From assembly GCA_011056825.1 (NCBI GenBank), contig DSBH01000291.1, positions 1 to 6,719 on the forward strand: DNA of 6,719 nucleotides, given 5' to 3'. Origin of the DNA: Deltaproteobacteria bacterium (GTDB taxonomy: Bacteria > Desulfobacterota > Syntrophia > Syntrophales > UBA2210). Positions 4,933 through 6,719 of the stretch are shown in pieces (within the stretch, counting starts at the first letter, position 1; each line of letters opens with the position of its first letter). The position numbers were made by a program, and so were the translations under genes. The notes beneath the pieces are model-generated. The model was not told the DNA's origin and made no database searches. It saw nothing but the letters and a program-made list of their open reading frames with translations.

Positions 4933-6396
4933 ATGGCACTTATGAACGCCAGGCAGTACGAGGAAAGCCTGAGAAAGCTTAATCTCAACGTGTATATGTT
5001 CGGCAAGAAGGTCGACAACCCCGTCGATGATCCCATTATCCGTCCATCGATGAACGCGGTCGCTCTTACCTATGAGCTTGCCTGTAAGCCTGAACATGAA
5101 GACCTTATGACAGCGACATCACACATCACGGGGAAACCGGTCAATCGGTTTACCCACATTCACCAGAACACGCAGGATCTTGTCAAGAAAACCAAGATGG
5201 GGCGGCTTCTCGGGTTGCACACGGGATGTTGTTTTCAGCGTTGCGTGGGCATGGACACGCTGAACGCGCTTTCCATCACCACCTACAACATCGATCAGAA
5301 GTATGGAACGGAATACAACAAGCGTTTCCTGCGATACCTTGAATACGTTCAGGAAAATGACCTTACCTGTTGCGGGGCCATGACGGATACCAAGGGAGAC
5401 CGATCACTCCCGCCTCACAAGCAGGCGGATCCCGACATGTTCCTGCGTGTCGTGGAAGAAAGGCCGGACGGCATCGTCGTCTGTGGCAACAAGGATCATC
5501 AGACGGGCGCCGTGAACTCCCAGGAGATCATCACCATGCCCACCATCACGATGAGAGAAGAAGACAAGGATTACGCCATCTCCTTCGCCGTTCCGAGCGA
5601 CACCGAGGGCATCACCTACATCATGGGCCGCCAGTCCTGCGATACCAGGAAGCTGGAAGGGATGACCATGGACAGAGGGAATATGCACTACGGAGGCCAC
5701 GAAGCCCTGGTTGTGTTTGATCACGTTTTTGTGCCCTGGGAGCGGGTGTTCATGTACAAGGAGTACGATTTTTCCACGGAGCTGGTGGAAAATTTCGCCG
5801 CTTACCACCGGCAGAGTTACGCCTGCAAGAGCGGCGTGGGCGATGTCCTGATAGGGGCGACACAGACAATCGCGGAATATAACGGTGTCGAAAAGGCGGC
5901 CCACGTGAAGGACAAAATCGTCGAGATGAATCACCTGAACGAGACCCTGTACTGCGGCAGCATCGCCTGCGCGGCCGAGGGACACAGGGAAGCCTGCGGG
6001 ACCTACCTGGTGGATGTCCTCCTGGCAAACATCAGCAAGCACAATGTCACGCGGTTCCCCTATCTCATCGCCAGACTGGCCCAGGATATCGCGGGCGGAT
6101 TGATGGTGACGCTTCCCTCGGCGGCCGATTTCGAATCCCCCGAGGTCGGCAAGTGGTTGAATAAATATTATCAGGGAAGAGCCGACGTCAAGACGGAAGA
6201 TCGAATGCGCATTCTGCGGCTCATAGAAAACCTGACCCTCGGAACGGCGGCCGTGGGGTACCTGACTGAATCAATGCACGGGGCCGGATCGCCCCAGGCG
6301 CAGCGGATCATGATCACCCGAAGAATCAACCTGAAAGAAAAACAGCGATTGGCAAAAGAACTGTGCGGTATCGAAAGGGGAGATCACCTGAGCTGA
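4933..6396 (+). CDS. abfD: 4-hydroxybutyryl-CoA dehydratase / vinylacetyl-CoA delta-isomerase family protein
   Basis: This 487-residue protein resembles the Clostridium aminobutyricum enzyme (about 490 residues) along its length. That enzyme is an FAD and [4Fe-4S] radical enzyme that dehydrates 4-hydroxybutyryl-CoA to crotonyl-CoA and isomerises vinylacetyl-CoA. Matching segments include SLRKLNLNVYMFG (12-24), CCFQRCVGMD (99-108), DHQTGAVNS (188-196), GRQSCDTRK (232-240), EALVVFD (257-263), YHRQSY (291-296), HLNETLYC (334-341) and TESMHGAGSPQAQR (445-458). The cluster ligands correspond to C100, C104, H292 and C298, and the catalytic Glu of the clostridial enzyme to E446. Presence of the Cys/His set separates it from flavin monooxygenases of the HpaB family, which share the fold. 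The segment between H292 and C298 appears one residue shorter than in the clostridial enzyme as I recall it. The ATG at 4933 has AAGGGAG 8 bases upstream. The protein should be cytoplasmic and oxygen-sensitive. No CoA-transferase or dehydrogenase is adjacent, so a related hydroxyacyl-CoA could be the real substrate. Confidence 0.88.
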   Translation: MALMNARQYEESLRKLNLNVYMFGKKVDNPVDDPIIRPSMNAVALTYELACKPEHEDLMTATSHITGKPVNRFTHIHQNTQDLVKKTKMGRLLGLHTGCCFQRCVGMDTLNALSITTYNIDQKYGTEYNKRFLRYLEYVQENDLTCCGAMTDTKGDRSLPPHKQADPDMFLRVVEERPDGIVVCGNKDHQTGAVNSQEIITMPTITMREEDKDYAISFAVPSDTEGITYIMGRQSCDTRKLEGMTMDRGNMHYGGHEALVVFDHVFVPWERVFMYKEYDFSTELVENFAAYHRQSYACKSGVGDVLIGATQTIAEYNGVEKAAHVKDKIVEMNHLNETLYCGSIACAAEGHREACGTYLVDVLLANISKHNVTRFPYLIARLAQDIAGGLMVTLPSAADFESPEVGKWLNKYYQGRADVKTEDRMRILRLIENLTLGTAAVGYLTESMHGAGSPQAQRIMITRRINLKEKQRLAKELCGIERGDHLS

Positions 6397-6461
6397 GGTA
6401 AAACCCCAGAATCCTTCCGCGACCGTACGACAGACCGCGGAAACACATAAATATCAATCAA

Positions 6462-6493
6462 GGCCCACGCCCGCAGGACGTGGGCCGTTTTTT
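6462..6493 (+). terminator. Strong intrinsic terminator of the abfD-like gene
   Basis: GGCCCACG (6462-6469) pairs perfectly with CGTGGGCC (6479-6486) around a 9-base loop, followed by G and six T (6488-6493). It lies about 65 bases past the stop codon and closes the abfD-like gene as a single-gene unit. Confidence 0.92.
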
Positions 6494-6719
6494 AGTTCCG
6501 GCTTTCACCGACAGTCAACTCATAATGTAAAGCAGGGATTAAAGACGAGTGACTCATTCTCTGACCCGACTTTCGCCAATACGCCGAGGCGTCATTCGTA
6601 ACTATACGTATTAATACGCAATACAGCGATAAAAACGCGATTACATACTATGGGGGATTTGGCAGTTGAGGGCAGTCAGTAAGACTTCCTGTTCTTTCGA
6701 TAGGGAACACCGAATACGA
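6494..6719. other. Intergenic stretch to the right edge, no supported gene
   Basis: The non-coding stretch after the abfD-like gene totals 323 bases (6397-6719), of which the first part holds the terminator. The rest is visibly A/T-richer than the genes. It holds a short inverted repeat ACGCC-GA-GGCGT (6581-6592) and a perfect 12-base palindrome (6607-6618). No open frame with a ribosome site begins here. Two minus-strand frames are open from the right edge, with stops near 6648 and near 6640, so the 3' end of a minus-strand gene could enter from outside, but about 24 codons are too few to tell. Confidence 0.5.
6607..6618. repeat. Perfect 12-base palindrome CGTATTAATACG
   Basis: The sequence equals its own reverse complement over 12 bases in an A/T-rich non-coding stretch. 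Its size and symmetry are those of a dimeric regulator's operator half-site pair, but no neighbouring promoter or regulator gene is visible to support that, and it may be chance. Confidence 0.35.

Noticed and set aside
5404..6042. Long minus-strand open frame (212 codons) antisense to the abfD-like gene
   Set aside because: It lies wholly within a confidently identified gene, has no recognisable domain, and is explained by codon bias in the GC-rich sense strand.
1..6719. CRISPR arrays, tRNA or rRNA genes, insertion-sequence ends, toxin-antitoxin pairs
   Set aside because: I saw no regularly spaced direct repeats, no cloverleaf with a T-arm motif, no paired terminal inverted repeats with target duplications, and no small two-gene overlapping module.

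Overview
The window looks like ordinary chromosome from a GC-rich (by eye roughly 55-57%) anaerobic bacterium. My best guess is Desulfobacterota or a syntrophic relative. That rests on an oxygen-sensitive 4-hydroxybutyryl-CoA dehydratase-type enzyme, a COG2509-type flavoprotein, and a tethered MA-type peptidase-like protein of a kind I associate with that group. No 16S rRNA or other phylogenetic marker is present, so the assignment is inference.

Layout from left to right: a GIY-YIG (UPF0213-type) nuclease-domain gene on the minus strand is cut by the left edge (1-238). A divergent plus-strand gene (483-1406) encodes a secreted, C-terminally anchored HExxH protein. Four minus-strand genes follow: a COG2509-like FAD oxidoreductase (1518-2855), radC (3027-3761), a DUF1330 protein (4016-4402) and a 77-residue two-helix membrane protein (4532-4765). 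A plus-strand abfD-like gene (4933-6396), diverging from the membrane-protein gene, ends in a strong intrinsic terminator. The last ~225 bases hold no gene I can support.

Despite the run of four same-strand genes, the sequence suggests separate short units. The flavoprotein has its own promoter-like site and terminator. radC has a promoter-like site just after the DUF1330 terminator. The abfD-like gene has its own promoter-like site and terminator. No shared pathway is evident. The nuclease domain and RadC are nominally DNA-related but unlinked, and the dehydratase has none of its usual partners (CoA-transferase, 4-hydroxybutyrate dehydrogenase) in view.

For five of the six genes whose start is visible with alternatives, Shine-Dalgarno placement favours an internal ATG over the longest open frame (483, 2855, 3761, 4402, 4765).

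I do not see a clear new biological system. The points most worth checking are a lysine where the HExxH protein should carry its third zinc ligand, and an apparent one-residue shortening next to an iron-sulfur ligand in the dehydratase. Also of interest are an unrecognised two-helix membrane protein, a strong hairpin without a U-tract between radC and the flavoprotein gene, and the unexplained right end.
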